From Nipponacmea schrenckii (Eukaryota > Mollusca > Gastropoda > Lottiidae): DNA of 64,000 bases. The position numbers and the translations under genes are program-made. Positions 49,672 through 60,770 of this stretch are shown piece by piece; position 1 is the stretch's first letter, and each line of letters starts with the position of its first letter. The stretch lies in the NCBI GenBank assembly GCA_030562195.1, contig CM060201.1:20286454-20350453 (forward strand). The letters run 5' to 3'. The notes under the pieces are model-generated. The model did no database searches and was not told where the DNA came from. It was given only the letters and a program-made list of their open reading frames with translations.

Positions 49672-49965
49672 ATACCACCTTGTCAGTGATGCAGGTCAGA
49701 GGGGTTTACTTGGAAAAAACGTCTAGTCGTTCAGATGTGACAATAAACTTAGGACCAGTCTGCTACAGACTGTGTTTGTTGAAGATCCATCAATCATATT
49801 CGATCAAGAGTAAGCTTATGTCGCTGTCCTGGCTTTGCCTGTCTTCATTAGGCCAATGATAGGACAATAAACCAAGGCCCCGTGGGCTGTGCACGTTAAA
49901 TATCGCTGCCCTGACAAATTCCCCTGGTTGCACACTGATGACATTGCCCTTAAATGGCGGTCATT
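49672..49965 (+). mobile_element. SINE-like element, partly rearranged
   Basis: CTTGTCAGTGATGCAGGTC, CGTCTAGTCGTTCAGATG, ACAATAAACTTAGGACC and CTGCTACAGACTGTG are followed by a second CAATAAACCAAGGCCCCGTG and the CCTGGTTGCACACTG module, so two copies probably overlap. Confidence 0.65.
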
Positions 49966-50944
49966 TTTTGACAACCCCTGAGCAACAGTCGAAAAGTACC
50001 CAAACGTTTCCTAATCTCCCATGCATTAAATCGCCCAAGTCTATAATCCTGGCCCGTTTCTCTCATAATCATCGGACTTGATTCATCAAATATGTAAGAA
50101 GCGCCCTGAGAATTTCAGCACGATCAAAATAATTGACACAAAACTTGTAAATTAAACTCTAGTCCTACGGGAAAGTTTTTGTATCTAAGGATTCACGTGA
50201 CGTGTTGCTAGGTAAATTAATATGCAAACAAATGTAGCGTCTGTCTGTGTATGATTATTATTGTGTGAGGTTTGGAAACAATAAACAAGTCGGGCAGACG
50301 ATTTACTGTGTTCACATCATTACAGATCCTACAGGTAAGGTGCCAAACTTGGTCTTGAATTTCTTTTGAAACTCCTGCAGGAGTTATCTGTCGCTTAATC
50401 AAAATGCATTGAAAACAGTTCTCTTAGATGAGCGTTTATCTATTTATTAATTAAGTTAATTATGAAATTAATTAGTGTAATAAATTACAAGACAGTATTT
50501 GTTGTCGAATATTTGAAAATGAATGTTCGAAACGTCATAAAACATTGAATATTCAAATCTCATATTCTTATCTAGATGTGACATCGGTCCAATCTTTAAG
50601 TATTGTCTTATCTGGGTATTTAATAAAGCAGGGTTTTATTAGATATACGTATCGTCTAGAGTATATCATGTTTTAAGTTGATATCTAAATACTTATATCA
50701 TACAAAAAATACGTAAAAACCCGATATAAATGGTCAGAGGTACTTATAACTACAAAAAATATTTAAGGTGTCTAGGTGTCAGGAATGATTCTGTTTATAA
50801 ACGACTTCATATTGGTTGAACCTCACAAATTATACAATGCAGTTTAAATTAAAATATCAAATTAATAATCTATTATATACTTATAAACTAAAAACTCAAT
50901 ATAACTCTATATTACTTTACACCAACAAACCATTCTTGTTAAAA

Positions 50945-51120
50945 AAACAAATGTCCCAGGGGAACAAGAAGGCCACCGTGTCTACTAGAAACACCCGAAC
51001 CACACCACTACGAAATGTGTAACAACCCAGGGGAACCAGAGGTCCACTGCGTCTACTCAACCTACCCACACCATTAGAGGATGTGGAAACACCCAGAAGA
51101 ACCAGAGGTCCAACGTGTCT
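50945..51120. repeat. Tandem repeat, about 63-bp unit, three copies
   Basis: CAGGGGAAC(A/C)AGA and GTGTCTACTAGA modules recur three times with moderate divergence. Frames on both strands are open here only because of the repeat. Confidence 0.75.
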
Positions 51121-51943
51121 ACTAGACAGACGCGCGGATGACACGTCCGAAGTTTATGTACATAAGACTATCGTATGATATCAGCCCGTCAATATTGAAG
51201 GGTCTACTGTGGATTATTGACAATAAACAACGTTATTACCACTTGAATCTTAGATACCAGGCTATCGATATCACCTTTAACCAGGTCGCTTCAACCACGA
51301 CAGTCCTCAACCGTTATAGGTCGAATAAACCTTGATCAATCTCTCCCAGGTTACAGAAAACAACTTTCACCTTACATCCGGTTCATCACATGCAACGTCA
51401 GATGAATGGGAAAGCTAAAGGCTATGTGATAGGCTATAGTCACCTACATGGCAGGTTTATGTGAAAGCTTGACGTAAAAAGAAAAAGAGATAAACCGAAG
51501 GAATATTTGAATGATTTACAATTGATTATTTAACAACTTAATATATCAACTCTAGGGGGTGTTTGTTTATCATTTTCTACAGTTTGGGTTCATAAATAAC
51601 TCATACTTAATAGTCTATATATATAAACAGTTAATTGTCGGGCACCTGCATTACCCATTATAGCGTTACTATCATGACCAACAAAGCTTGTCAATACAGA
51701 CAGTTACACTTTGTTAAAGTTTTCGCCCTGCTAAAAGTTAAAATCACACTCGTTTGATGCCATACAAGTCAAAAGCTTGCGACCTATTTTATGAGTGTGC
51801 GTTGGCGTCGACCAACTAATTTGACGTTGTTGCCCGTGAATCTTAAAAGCCTAACTCGGTTAGAACCTCTGATGTGTTCATGTTTCTAGAAGGTCGGACC
51901 TTATACCTAGTTTTGACCCGTGTTGAAACGTTATGTTATCAAA

Positions 51944-52580
51944 AACCCCTTTTATATTACAAAAATATTCCGTTCTCGGAACCGTTCTGAGAACGGTACC
52001 GATGAATTTTGTGTACTGTAAACGGCCGAAAGTGCCGAGAACCGTTCCAATTCTGGCCCACCTCGGGGAGCTGGTCTCGGAACGGTTCTGAGAACGTACT
52101 CGATAAATTTGTGCAATGTAATGACGGTTTCCCGCGGAATTTTCGTCATCATTCCTAAAATTCTAAAATAGCTGCCCGGTAGAATGTAAACAAGCGCCAT
52201 GACAATATATTTTCTCCTTGTTTGGTAACGCCGCATGTGTTGCTTAGCACTTCTTTCAAATAAAAGTCCATAGGAAATTTGGGCTCGATAGAATTCTCTC
52301 ATACTCAAACGTTTTCTTTCTTTCCTGCGGCGTACGAAGAAAGAGTATAAAAAGTTAACTATAACCATATCAAGCGTAATTGCAACATCCGGGTGACATA
52401 AAGGGTGCTTTCTAACTTCATTCAGAAGAGTTCTACTAACAAGCGTGCCGAGAACCTTCACCGTTTTACACTGCACAAACGAAGCCGTTCTCGGTACGCT
52501 TGATTTTGTGTCACATTTTATCGCGGTCTGGTCCGGACCAAGAACGGAACGGTTTATCGCGGTCTGGTGTAAAAGGGGTT
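51944..52580. mobile_element. Small DNA transposon or MITE with inverted termini
   Basis: AACCCCTTTTATA at the left end (from 51944) is mirrored by GTAAAAGGGGTT at the right end (to 52580). Inside are several palindromes around GAACCGTTCTGAGAACGG. A 174-codon minus-strand frame (51952-52476) fills most of it. I recognise no transposase motif, and the frame is basic and unlike the genes nearby. Near-identical 18-base sequences (TTGAAACGTTATGT core) lie outside both ends at 51920 and 52609. Confidence 0.65.
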
Positions 52581-52717
52581 AAAGAAGTGGTGGCGACACC
52601 TGTAACGTGTATTGAAACGTTATGTACCTTGTTATTAAAGAGTGTTATACTTTAATATATTCACTCGTGGATTTCATTCAAATCTTATAACCATAGCAAC
52701 CTATTTCTACTTCCAGG
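52581..52717 (+). promoter_or_regulatory. Intron and acceptor before tektin E start
   Basis: TACTTCCAG ends at 52716, directly before gATGG, so tektin E also has a leader exon upstream. The conserved leader of A-D was not seen on the plus strand between 45.3 and 52.7 kb. Confidence 0.55.
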
Positions 52718-55700
52718 ATGGCGTATTATGATATTCCACAGACCGTGAGGACGAGGAGTGCCACACCTCTAACGCCTGAAATGTCTAAGATTCTTCCATT
52801 CGTCACGGATAAAACTATTTCTCGCCATTTTAGCAGTAATGGTCGCTCAATGGATTTAGGTCACGCTAGAACATATTATAATCCCGCTAGGTAAGGTGTT
52901 ATTATAGAAATATTTTCAAAGCGTAAGTCATAACTTGAAACCCAAAGTAGAGGTATATGACAAACTCCCTGGAGGCGATATTCCACTGTTCGTCATTGGG
53001 AGTCGCGGTGACTCAGTGAGTAAGTTGCTTGCTCGTTAACCTGAGGGTCCTGGGTTCAATCCTGGCAAAGTTCGAAATAAACTTTCGCATTTTTCAACTC
53101 GGTTTCCCCTTGTCAGTGATGCAGGTCGTAGAGGCTGACATAAACCGAGGTCCCGTGTGCTACAGGCTATGCTAATGAAAATTATTCGACAGATGAAAAT
53201 CACTAAAAGAAACTGTTTCTGTATGTCCCACTATGATTGACTATCAGAGAAATATTTCAGTGCCCTGTGTTAATAAGACTCGTCTTGTGTATTTACAGTA
53301 AAACACTGTATTCACGATACTCCACCAACGATTGGGGAACCAGTAACAAAATTAACTTCGGTGTTTCTGATCGAGAACGATCTTACGCTGAACGTCTTCG
53401 AGCAGACGCCTGGCGAGCTGTGAAAGAAACCGATGCGAGAACCAGAAACAGGCAGAATGAAGCTACCAGAAGATTAGGTGGGTTGTATTACAATCTAGTC
53501 TTACGTGACTGACTGGTGTTGGGTTTGGATTCGGCACCAATATAAACGCCATTGATCGAAGTCTCGAACATGAGATCTTATCTTACGTGATCAAACCTGT
53601 AGCCAACCTGTATACCTAAAGGTGGGGGTCGATTACTGCGCTGTGAGGTGGGGGGCAGGACAAATGACGTCCTGTGATTGAACACTATCATAACATTTTT
53701 CATATGGGGGAGGGGGCAAGAAGAATTCCCCTAGGTCCCCTCCCCTAGGCTACGGGGTTACACTACGTGACTGAAGGGTATTAGGTCTGGGTTTGGCACC
53801 AATAAAAACGCCATTCTGTTTCTGTCTGTTTAAATCAGACTGTAAATAAACCACACAGTGTATTAACCCATCGTCTAGAACTGAAATATGAACCATGTTT
53901 ATTCTCCAGGTGACCGAGTGTGTGATATAGCACATTGGAAAAGTGAATTAAATAACGAAATCGATGCCATGCAGCATGAAACGGAGGATTTAAGGGTAAA
54001 GAGTTACTGCCCTTTGCTCATTGCTGTGTGTCTTGTCTTTCCTTTCTATCCTCTCCTTTTCTTTGCTATTTCAACCTGTTATTTATTTCTGTCGTTCTGT
54101 GGCTTTCTTTTTTCCACGTTCTTCCATATTTCTGGCGAATGTTGGTTCTTCAATGTCTGAGAGACAAGAGACTGGGTTAGATGTCGGAATGTTGTGTTTT
54201 TGGTATCATGGTCCACCAACGACAATATTCAGATTCAAAATCTAACCATAACGATTAAATATCGTTTAAAATTTCACATTCATTCTTGAACTAATATTTT
54301 AAAAAAAAGTTCAATCCAAACTTCAAAAATATAAAAAGAAAAGAAAATTTATAAAAAACAAAGAAAGCCACCGATTTGACTCGCACGTGTTCTGCTTATC
54401 TCACTCTTTCACTAATTTCCTTCTCTCCCCCACTCTTACTCACAGAACAACGAGTTGAAGAATTACATCAAATGAAGATAGAAGTCAACAACGAAATTCG
54501 CACGCTTTGTCTCGAAACAGTCAGCCTCAAGGTAGCCATTTTGATAATTTGATTTAGACGACCTCATAGCTCCAGAAAAGGAAGTACACGTGTTTCTAAC
54601 ACCCGGGCTGTTGACTCGAACTGAATGTTGATTCTGCGCAGACATACGATACTGAAGAATTCTATGTTCTGTACACGATTTGTACATGTATATTTGTATT
54701 CAAAGGGAGACAACTCTGTTCAAGAGAACTAGTTTATTACTTTTTACTAACTATTACAATAATTATTTAACTTCTATTTTTAATATTTCTCTATATAAAA
54801 GTTTAAACTTATCTATCACCAGTACGATTCTGTCCTCTAAAATTTGTACAAATAATTTAAGGCCATGTTGCGCTGTTTACAGAGGTTGATTTAGGTCTTG
54901 AATAGAATATACATATACAGTAGAACCTGTAGACAGAGACCACTATCAAGGGAATATTACAAAACGGTCTCTTAATGAAGGTGGTCTCGTACGAGAGGAT
55001 TGGGTCAACCTCAAGACCATTTTATTTTGAAGGAATAAAGAAGCTTAGCTAGATCAACTCGGGAGGGACTTTGTTGTGGTCACATATTGAAAGTGGTCTA
55101 TTAGAGAAGGTGGTCTCTTACGAGAGGTTTAGGTTGAGATGTACTGTATGTACTGTATATACTGTACTAAACATTCTCGTTTCTGAGACAAATTGTATGA
55201 TCGTAAAATGAATAGCGATTATGTCCCTTTAAACCACCTGTTATATATGAGATTAAGATATGATGGTTAAATGAATGGCGATTCTGTCCCATTTTAAGCC
55301 ACCTGTTGTATCTGAGACGGAGGTATAATGGTTAAACGGATAGCGATTATCTCCCTTTAAACCACCTGTTATATTAACTATGTTTTCTTCCAGGAATATC
55401 GTAGGATGCTCGAGAAGGCGTATACTGATACAGCTAATCCACTTCATATAGCCGAGGAGTGTTTGTTACACCGAGAGAAGAGACACGGTATAGATCTGGT
55501 CAATGACGATGTTGAGAAGTCACTCAGCAAGGTATTTATCCAACAAACTACCGTCAAAGTAAACTGAACTCTTGTATATCGTGTTCGCTTATCGGTAGAC
55601 AGTTTTAAATGGAATAAGACCCGAAGTGCTATTTGCTTGTACGAAGGGGCAAGTAATATATCTAGAGGGGCAAGTAATATATCTAGAGGGACAAGTTATA

Positions 55701-58700
55701 TATCTGGAGGGCAAGTAATATATCTGAAGGGGCAAGTAATATATCTAGAGGGGCAAGTAATATATCTAGAGGGGCAAGTTATATTGATTGTACGAGGGGC
55801 AAGTAATATATCTAAGGGGCAAGTAATATATCTAGAGGGGCAAGTAATATATCTAGAGGGGCAAGTAATATATCTAAGGGGCAAGTAATATAATCTAAGG
55901 GGCAAGTAATATATCTAGAGGGGCAAGTAATATATCTAGAGGGGCAAGTAATATATCAGAGGGGCAAGTAATATATCTAGAGGGGCAAGTAATATATCTA
56001 GAGGGGCAAGTAATATATCTGGAGGGGCAAGTAATATATCTAGAGGAGCAAGTAATATATCTAAAGGGGCAAGTAATATATCTAACGGGGCAATGGTGGT
56101 ATAGTCTTAGTTGAATTAGTTGAGTTTTGTGAAGGACTTCTAGATTATGACGGCCAAAAACATGCCAAAATTCACAGTAAGTATTGTTCCTTGGTGCAGA
56201 ATGTACGTGCATTTTCATTAATGACATAATTTCAATTGTATCATTTTCAGGAAGTAGCTGTCATTAAGAAATGTCAAGGTCGCATGAAGAAATTATTAGA
56301 TAAAGCTTACGTTCAGCTCAAGTAAGTAACTTGCTGACACATCTCCCAAAAACATGATACTTCAAAAGACTGTAAAGAGGTTTCTTAAAAGTTTATGTAC
56401 ATCGTGGACACTGATATCATCAATTTTTTTAATTTTCAATCAGATGTCTGTAGTTCCTGTAATTCTACTAAAACTAAACAGTTCTATTAAAGAGATTGTA
56501 AAGAAGTTTTGTAAATTTTGTATGTGTATCAGGGACACTGATAGTATCAATTTACATAATTCTGATTTTCAATCAGATGTCTGTAGTTCCTGTAATTCTA
56601 CTAAAACTAAACAGTTCTATTAAAGAGATTGTAAAGAGGTTTTGTAAATTTTGTATGTGTATCAGGGACACTGATAGTATCAATTTACACCATTCTTATT
56701 TTCAATCAGACGTCTGTAGTTCCTGTAATTCTACTAAAACTAAACAGTTCTATTAAAGAGATTCTAAAGAGGTTTTGTAAATTTTGTATGTGTATCAGGA
56801 ACACTGATAGTATCAATTTACATCATTCTGATTTTCAATCAGATGTCTGTGGTTCCTGTAATTCTACTAAAACTAAACAGTTCTATTAAAGAGATTGTAA
56901 AGATGTTTTGTAAATTTTTTATGTGTATCAGGGACACTGATAGCATCAATTTACACCATTCTAATTTTCAATCAGATGTCTGTAGTTCCTGTAATTCCAC
57001 TTATTTAAGATCCTTAGTTCATGGCGAAGTGAATCTATGTTTCAGAATGAACCGAGCCTGTCAACACTCCCTAGAAATAGACAGTAAAGATAAACACCAT
57101 GCTCAGAATCTGGATGACAGAATGCAACAGTTGAGGAACTCCTCGGCTGGTATAGGTTATTACCCCGGTATTGAGAATGTCGATAATACGTAAGTATAGG
57201 AATAGACTAGTTGCAACTCCTCGGCCGGTATAGGTTATTATCCCGGTATTGAGAACGTCGATAATACGTAAGTATAGGAATAGACTAGTTGCAACTCCTC
57301 GGCCGTATAGGTTATTACCCCGGTATTGAGAACGTCGATAATACGTAAGTATAGGAATAGACTAGTTGCAACTCCTCGGCCGGTATAGGTTATTACCCCG
57401 GTATTGAGAACGTCGATAATACGTAAGTATAGGAATAGACTAGTTGCAACTCCTCGGCCGGTATAGGTTATTACCCCGGTATTGAGAATGTCGATAATAC
57501 GTAAGTATAGGAATAGACTAGTTGCACGTAACTTCCATAGGATAGTAGAAAGTATATCGCTGTGAAGATATTCTTTGAAATAAAAGAAGGGCGGCGTGCG
57601 GGGTTTGATCAGAAGATCGTAAAGGAATCTAAGCACCTTTGTAAGATGTTTACTTTACAGACATTACCTGTATATCACATACATATACATCCTCGCCTCC
57701 CCGGATTACCACTAGCACTTTGTCAACATGATTCCCATCCCTTCTGGATTCCTGGCACGCCCTTACCAATAAATGTTGGCCCCTGGTGGTCGTTATCTAG
57801 CAGAAGAACCAACGTCCTCGTTAACAGATGAAGATCACTGAGGTTAAGAATAGATCAATGACATTGGGTCACAATCGACAGAGAATTGTCTCGTGCGTCA
57901 AGTAGAAGAACCTGTTTTTAAAATTGTCCCAGGTGATCTTCAAGTGCCACATCCTCCGAGGCCACCCCCTGTCTCAGAAGATACTCAAGTTCCCTCTCCC
58001 CACAGGCCACCCCATGTCTCAGAAGATACTCAAGTTCCCTCTCCCCACAGGCCGCCACCAATCGCGAAAGATACTCAAGTCCCCTCTCCCTTCGGGGTTC
58101 CTCCTTATTTTTAAAAAATGTCATGCCAGTTTCTTTATCTTCCAGAATCACCATCCCCCAATCGTGGGCCCGATACTCACAAGAGAACATCGTCAGATCT
58201 CAGAAAGAAAGAGCAGCTTCGGAAAGACTTCGTGGAGAAATAGACAGCTGTATGAGGTCCTGTGCCAATGAAATGTGGAGTATATTTAACGCCGTGAATA
58301 ACGCCTTCAATACGAGAGTTCGTGAAACAACAGACGCTAGAAATAAACTTCAAGCTCATCTCCAGAGGGTAAGATTTTAAAACTTGAAAATTGACTTGTT
58401 ATATTTTGGCTTTTTACGAGCTGGATGTTTTTAGTTCTCCCGCTACCGTACGTGAATTTGAAAATATATCTTTGTTGTTTGCCTATAAGTTGTTTTTATG
58501 AGGTGGATGTTGTTTGCCTTATTAAAGAGCTGCTCATTCTCTGGATTACCTTCCTTGAGCACTTGTATGGGCTTCTGGATGCATGTCAGTGCGTTTTTAG
58601 GTCAATGTCACGTATGCACGTGTATTTCTTTAATAACAGACAATACGTGTATCAATAGAATAGTGTAATATCCTATATTAAATACCCTACCAGTATTAAT

Positions 58701-59300
58701 ATTCTTCTAGTGTCAGATGCTGATTCTTCTGTTTTCAGACGATGCAAGAAATCTTCGACATGGAAAGAAATATTGATTTATTAAGAAAAGCCATTCAAGA
58801 TAAAGAAAATCCAATGAAAGTGGCTCAAACTCGACTTGATGAAAGAACAAGAAGAATCCATGTTGAAGTCTGCCACGATCCTGTTATGAAAACGTAAGTT
58901 GGGGATTTTAGGTATACCTTGCGAAGGGCAATGAGATGCTTCCCAGTCTTCCCAGTGACATTTCTCTGTTGGTGTGGCTTGCCCAAATTTTCCTCCACCC
59001 CTTGGTGACATTTGCTAATGATTCCATAGAAACGGTATTTAATATTTCATTTGTTATTTTTGTTTTAGATTGACCCGGGAAGTTCACGAGATCCGAGAAT
59101 CAGTGAGAATTCTGAAAGAGAAATTAAAATCTTGTGAATTAAGTTTATCCAGATTAGTCAAAACTAGGTCCACATTGGAACACGATATCTCCACGAAAGA
59201 TAACTCCATCAAAATAGATACCAATTATTGTCTAGGCATGCGCAAGGGATTTCCCATGGATCCTAAAGTTGGACCAATATTTCAGATGCCTACGTGTTAG
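52718..59300 (+). CDS. Tektin-3-like protein, copy E (intact, with extra intron)
   Basis: Nine coding exons join in frame: 52718-52890, 53299-53477, 53910-53995, 55394-55531, 56251-56321, 57046-57189, 58146-58368, 58739-58893 and 59069-59300 (TAG), giving 466 residues. Exons 3 and 4 (86 + 138 = 224) equal the single exon 3 of copies A-D, so an intron was gained here or lost there. The product keeps DRVCDIAHWKSELNNEI, CLLHREKRHGIDLV, PQSWARYS, RIHVEVCHD and MRKGFPMDPKVGP. Most exons differ from A-D at many silent sites, but exon 7 is almost identical to theirs. An alternative exon sits at 54446-54531. Introns carry a SINE, a MITE and four tandem-repeat arrays. This is the most divergent copy and probably the oldest lineage in the cluster. 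Confidence 0.93.
52998..53215 (+). mobile_element. tRNA-derived SINE in tektin E intron 1
   Basis: A-box-like GGTGACTCAGTGAGTAAG and B-box GGTTCAATCC (about 53053) are followed by CTTGTCAGTGATGCAGGTCG, AAACCGAGGTCCCGTGTG and CTACAGGCT. This links the tRNA-like head to the body modules seen headless at 7.93, 48.0 and 49.67 kb. Confidence 0.8.
54446..54531 (+). CDS. Candidate mutually exclusive alternative exon of tektin E
   Basis: Exactly 86 bases, like exon 3 (53910-53995), and with the same splice phases. A long pyrimidine tract and CTCACAG precede it, and AAG|gtagcc follows. Translated in the phase of exon 3 it has no stop and gives 29 residues, of which 11 match exon 3 by position, including RV, K, E, NNEI, ET and L. 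The conserved AHWKSE core is replaced (HQMKIE). Including both exons together would keep neither the usual length nor, with 86 + 86 bases, the frame, so use should be one or the other. Confidence 0.75.
54916..55148. mobile_element. MITE-like element with TACAGTA ends
   Basis: TACAGTAGAACCTG at the left end is mirrored by a right end reading TACAGTACATCTCAACCT in reverse. GGTCTC and ACGAGAGG motifs recur in both halves. It lies in the extra intron of tektin E. Confidence 0.6.
55205..55378 (+). repeat. Tandem repeat, about 62-bp unit, three copies
   Basis: TAGCGATTATGTCCCTTTAA, CCACCTGTTATAT and ATGGTTAAA modules repeat up to the acceptor of tektin E exon 4 at 55393. Confidence 0.8.
55645..56095 (+). 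repeat. Minisatellite in tektin E, 21-bp unit, about 20 copies
   Basis: Units of AGGGGCAAGTAATATATCT with single-base changes and deletions. Frames on both strands are repeat artefacts. Confidence 0.92.
56360..57000 (+). repeat. 130-bp repeat family in tektin E intron, about 5 copies
   Basis: AATCAGATGTCTGTAGTTCC, AGTTCTATTAAAGAGATTG and GTGTATCAGGGACACTGATA recur. This is the reverse complement of the array in homeobox intron 1. Confidence 0.9.
57112..57530 (+). repeat. Exon 3' end and splice donor duplicated in tandem, 78-bp unit, five donors
   Basis: The last 50-60 bases of tektin E exon 6 plus the first intron bases are repeated four more times. Donors ACG|GTAAGT-type (ACGTAAGTATAGG) stand at 57190, 57268, 57345, 57423 and 57501. 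One copy has lost a base. Each copy retains the coding text for the YY/PGIENVDNT end. Confidence 0.9.
57955..58095 (+). repeat. 45-bp tandem repeat, three copies
   Basis: TCAGAAGATACTCAAGTTCC and CTCTCCCCACAGGCC repeat three times just upstream of the acceptor of tektin E exon 7. The unit is a multiple of three, so it stays open as a proline-rich frame, but no splice sites tie it to the gene. Confidence 0.8.
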
Positions 59301-59529
59301 CTTTATTTAAAAACAGTTTCTCGTTTATAATTTTTTTGTTATATTTTTTTTTTCGCTTTTTGTGATAATTATAGTGTATATTAAAAATATTTTCTATTTT
59401 AATATTTGTGTAGATAAAACAGTAGATAAAATAATGTAAATAATTTTAAGTGAAAGTTTCCTGCGATTTATTCTAACTGTTTGATATATAAATGTTTTAT
59501 TGACAATTTCATGTTTAGTTTAGATAACT
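59301..59529 (+). other. Tektin E 3' UTR
   Basis: T-rich sequence after the TAG. Reading from the tektin stop it has no further frame. No single poly(A) signal could be chosen. Confidence 0.5.
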
Positions 59530-60012
59530 CATTCACATCTTTACAATGTCAAGTTATTACAAACTTTGTCTTATACCTTGACTACAATAGTCACCTTTCT
59601 TGTATCACATCTTTACAATATCAAGCTATTATAAACTTCGTCTTATACCTTGACTGTAATAGCCACCTTTCTTGTATCACATCTTTACAATATCAAGCTA
59701 TTATAAACTTCGTCTTATACCTTGACTACAATAGTCACCTTTCTTGTATCACATCTTTACAATATCAAGCTATTACAAACTTTGTCTTATACCTTGACTG
59801 CAATAGTCACCTTTCTTGTATCACATCTTCACAATGTCAAGATATAACAAACTTCGTCTTATACCTTGACTACAATAGCCACCTTTCTTGTATCACATCT
59901 TTACAATGTCAAGATATAACAAACTTCGTCTTATACCTTGACTACAATAGCCACCTTTCTTGTATCACATCTTTACAATATCAAGATATAACAAACTTCG
60001 TCTTATACTTCA
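59530..60012 (+). repeat. 72-bp tandem array, about 6.6 copies
   Basis: Each unit is the 40-base satellite core (TTTACAATGTCAAGCTATT, AAACTTCGTCTTATA) plus about 32 extra bases (CCTTGACTACAATAGTCACC, TTTCTTGTATCAC). This looks like the parent form of the 31.3-34.3 kb satellite. The 201-codon frame here is a repeat artefact. Confidence 0.92.
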
Positions 60013-60384
60013 CGGAACGCAGCGATGCATTTTTTTACATATTGTCTAGATTTTTCCTTGCCTTTTTTGATTTCTATCTAGTTTAAAATGCCGAAATCAG
60101 TATTAGCTAAAGATAGTCTCGAACTATGTTTAGACATCTTAATTTTTTCAGTATTTTGTAACATTATTTAAGACTGGATGATTGCTTTGTTATTTGTAAT
60201 CCGAATTTTCTGTTAATTTTTAGTACAATCAGACAGTTTCGGATGTATAACCGTTCTGTGATAATATAGCATGTTATATTTATAATTAAGGTTTTTATGA
60301 GGTTTTTGTAAAAAAAAATATAGTTCATAATAAATAGCTTGATTTATTGTTTCGTATTTACCAAAACTTGACCATTTTCAACAA

Positions 60385-60770
60385 GGATAACAACTTGGGT
60401 TCACAGGGATCCTTTCTACCAGCTGGTCCTTGGTCAAACCTCTTGGTATTTATCTTATTGGTTCGAAAGATTACCATGGTGTAAACTTGATACTACAGTG
60501 TCCCCGATCCTTTCTATCAGCTGGTCCTTGGCCAAACCTCTTAGCATTTATCTTTTGGATTGAAAACTAGAATGATGTAAATTGATACTATCAGTGTCCC
60601 AGATACACATACAAAATACACAAAAAAACTCTATACAAACTCTTTAATAGAACTGTTTAGTTTTAGTAAAATTTCATGAACTACAGACATCTGATTGAAA
60701 ATTAGAATGGTGCAAATTGATGCTATCAGTGTCCCTGATACACGTAAATTTTATAGAATACCTTTTTACA
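60385..60770. repeat. Cluster of dispersed repeats
   Basis: Two CCAGCTGGTCCTTGG units (60.39-60.55 kb) are followed by one and a half units of the 130-bp family (ATCAGTGTCCC, AATAGAACTGTTTAG, ACAGACATCTGATTG) at 60.56-60.77 kb. Confidence 0.8.

Larger units (their letters stand above)
45241..51943. other. Long intergenic region between tektins D and E
   Basis: About 6.7 kb with no exon I can support on either strand, although it must contain the promoter of tektin E. It holds a 56-bp repeat relic (45.69 kb), SINE pieces (46.29, 46.70, 48.02 and 49.67 kb), a 68-bp minisatellite (47.2 kb), a hairpin (49.45 kb), a 63-bp repeat (50.95 kb) and a 12-base C run near 46,477. Confidence 0.5.

Noticed and set aside
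51952..52476. 174-codon frame as a cellular gene
   Set aside because: It lies almost entirely inside a small element with inverted ends and has no recognised motif.
57562..57831. 89-codon frame in tektin E intron, possibly an alternative exon
   Set aside because: The segment after the TTACAG at about 57660 reaches a stop when read in the phase left by exon 6, and no domain is visible.
57893..58114. Proline-rich 73-codon frame
   Set aside because: It comes from a 45-base tandem repeat and lacks supporting splice sites.
59481..60086. 201-codon frame after tektin E
   Set aside because: It is a translation of the 72-base tandem array, whose unit is a multiple of three.
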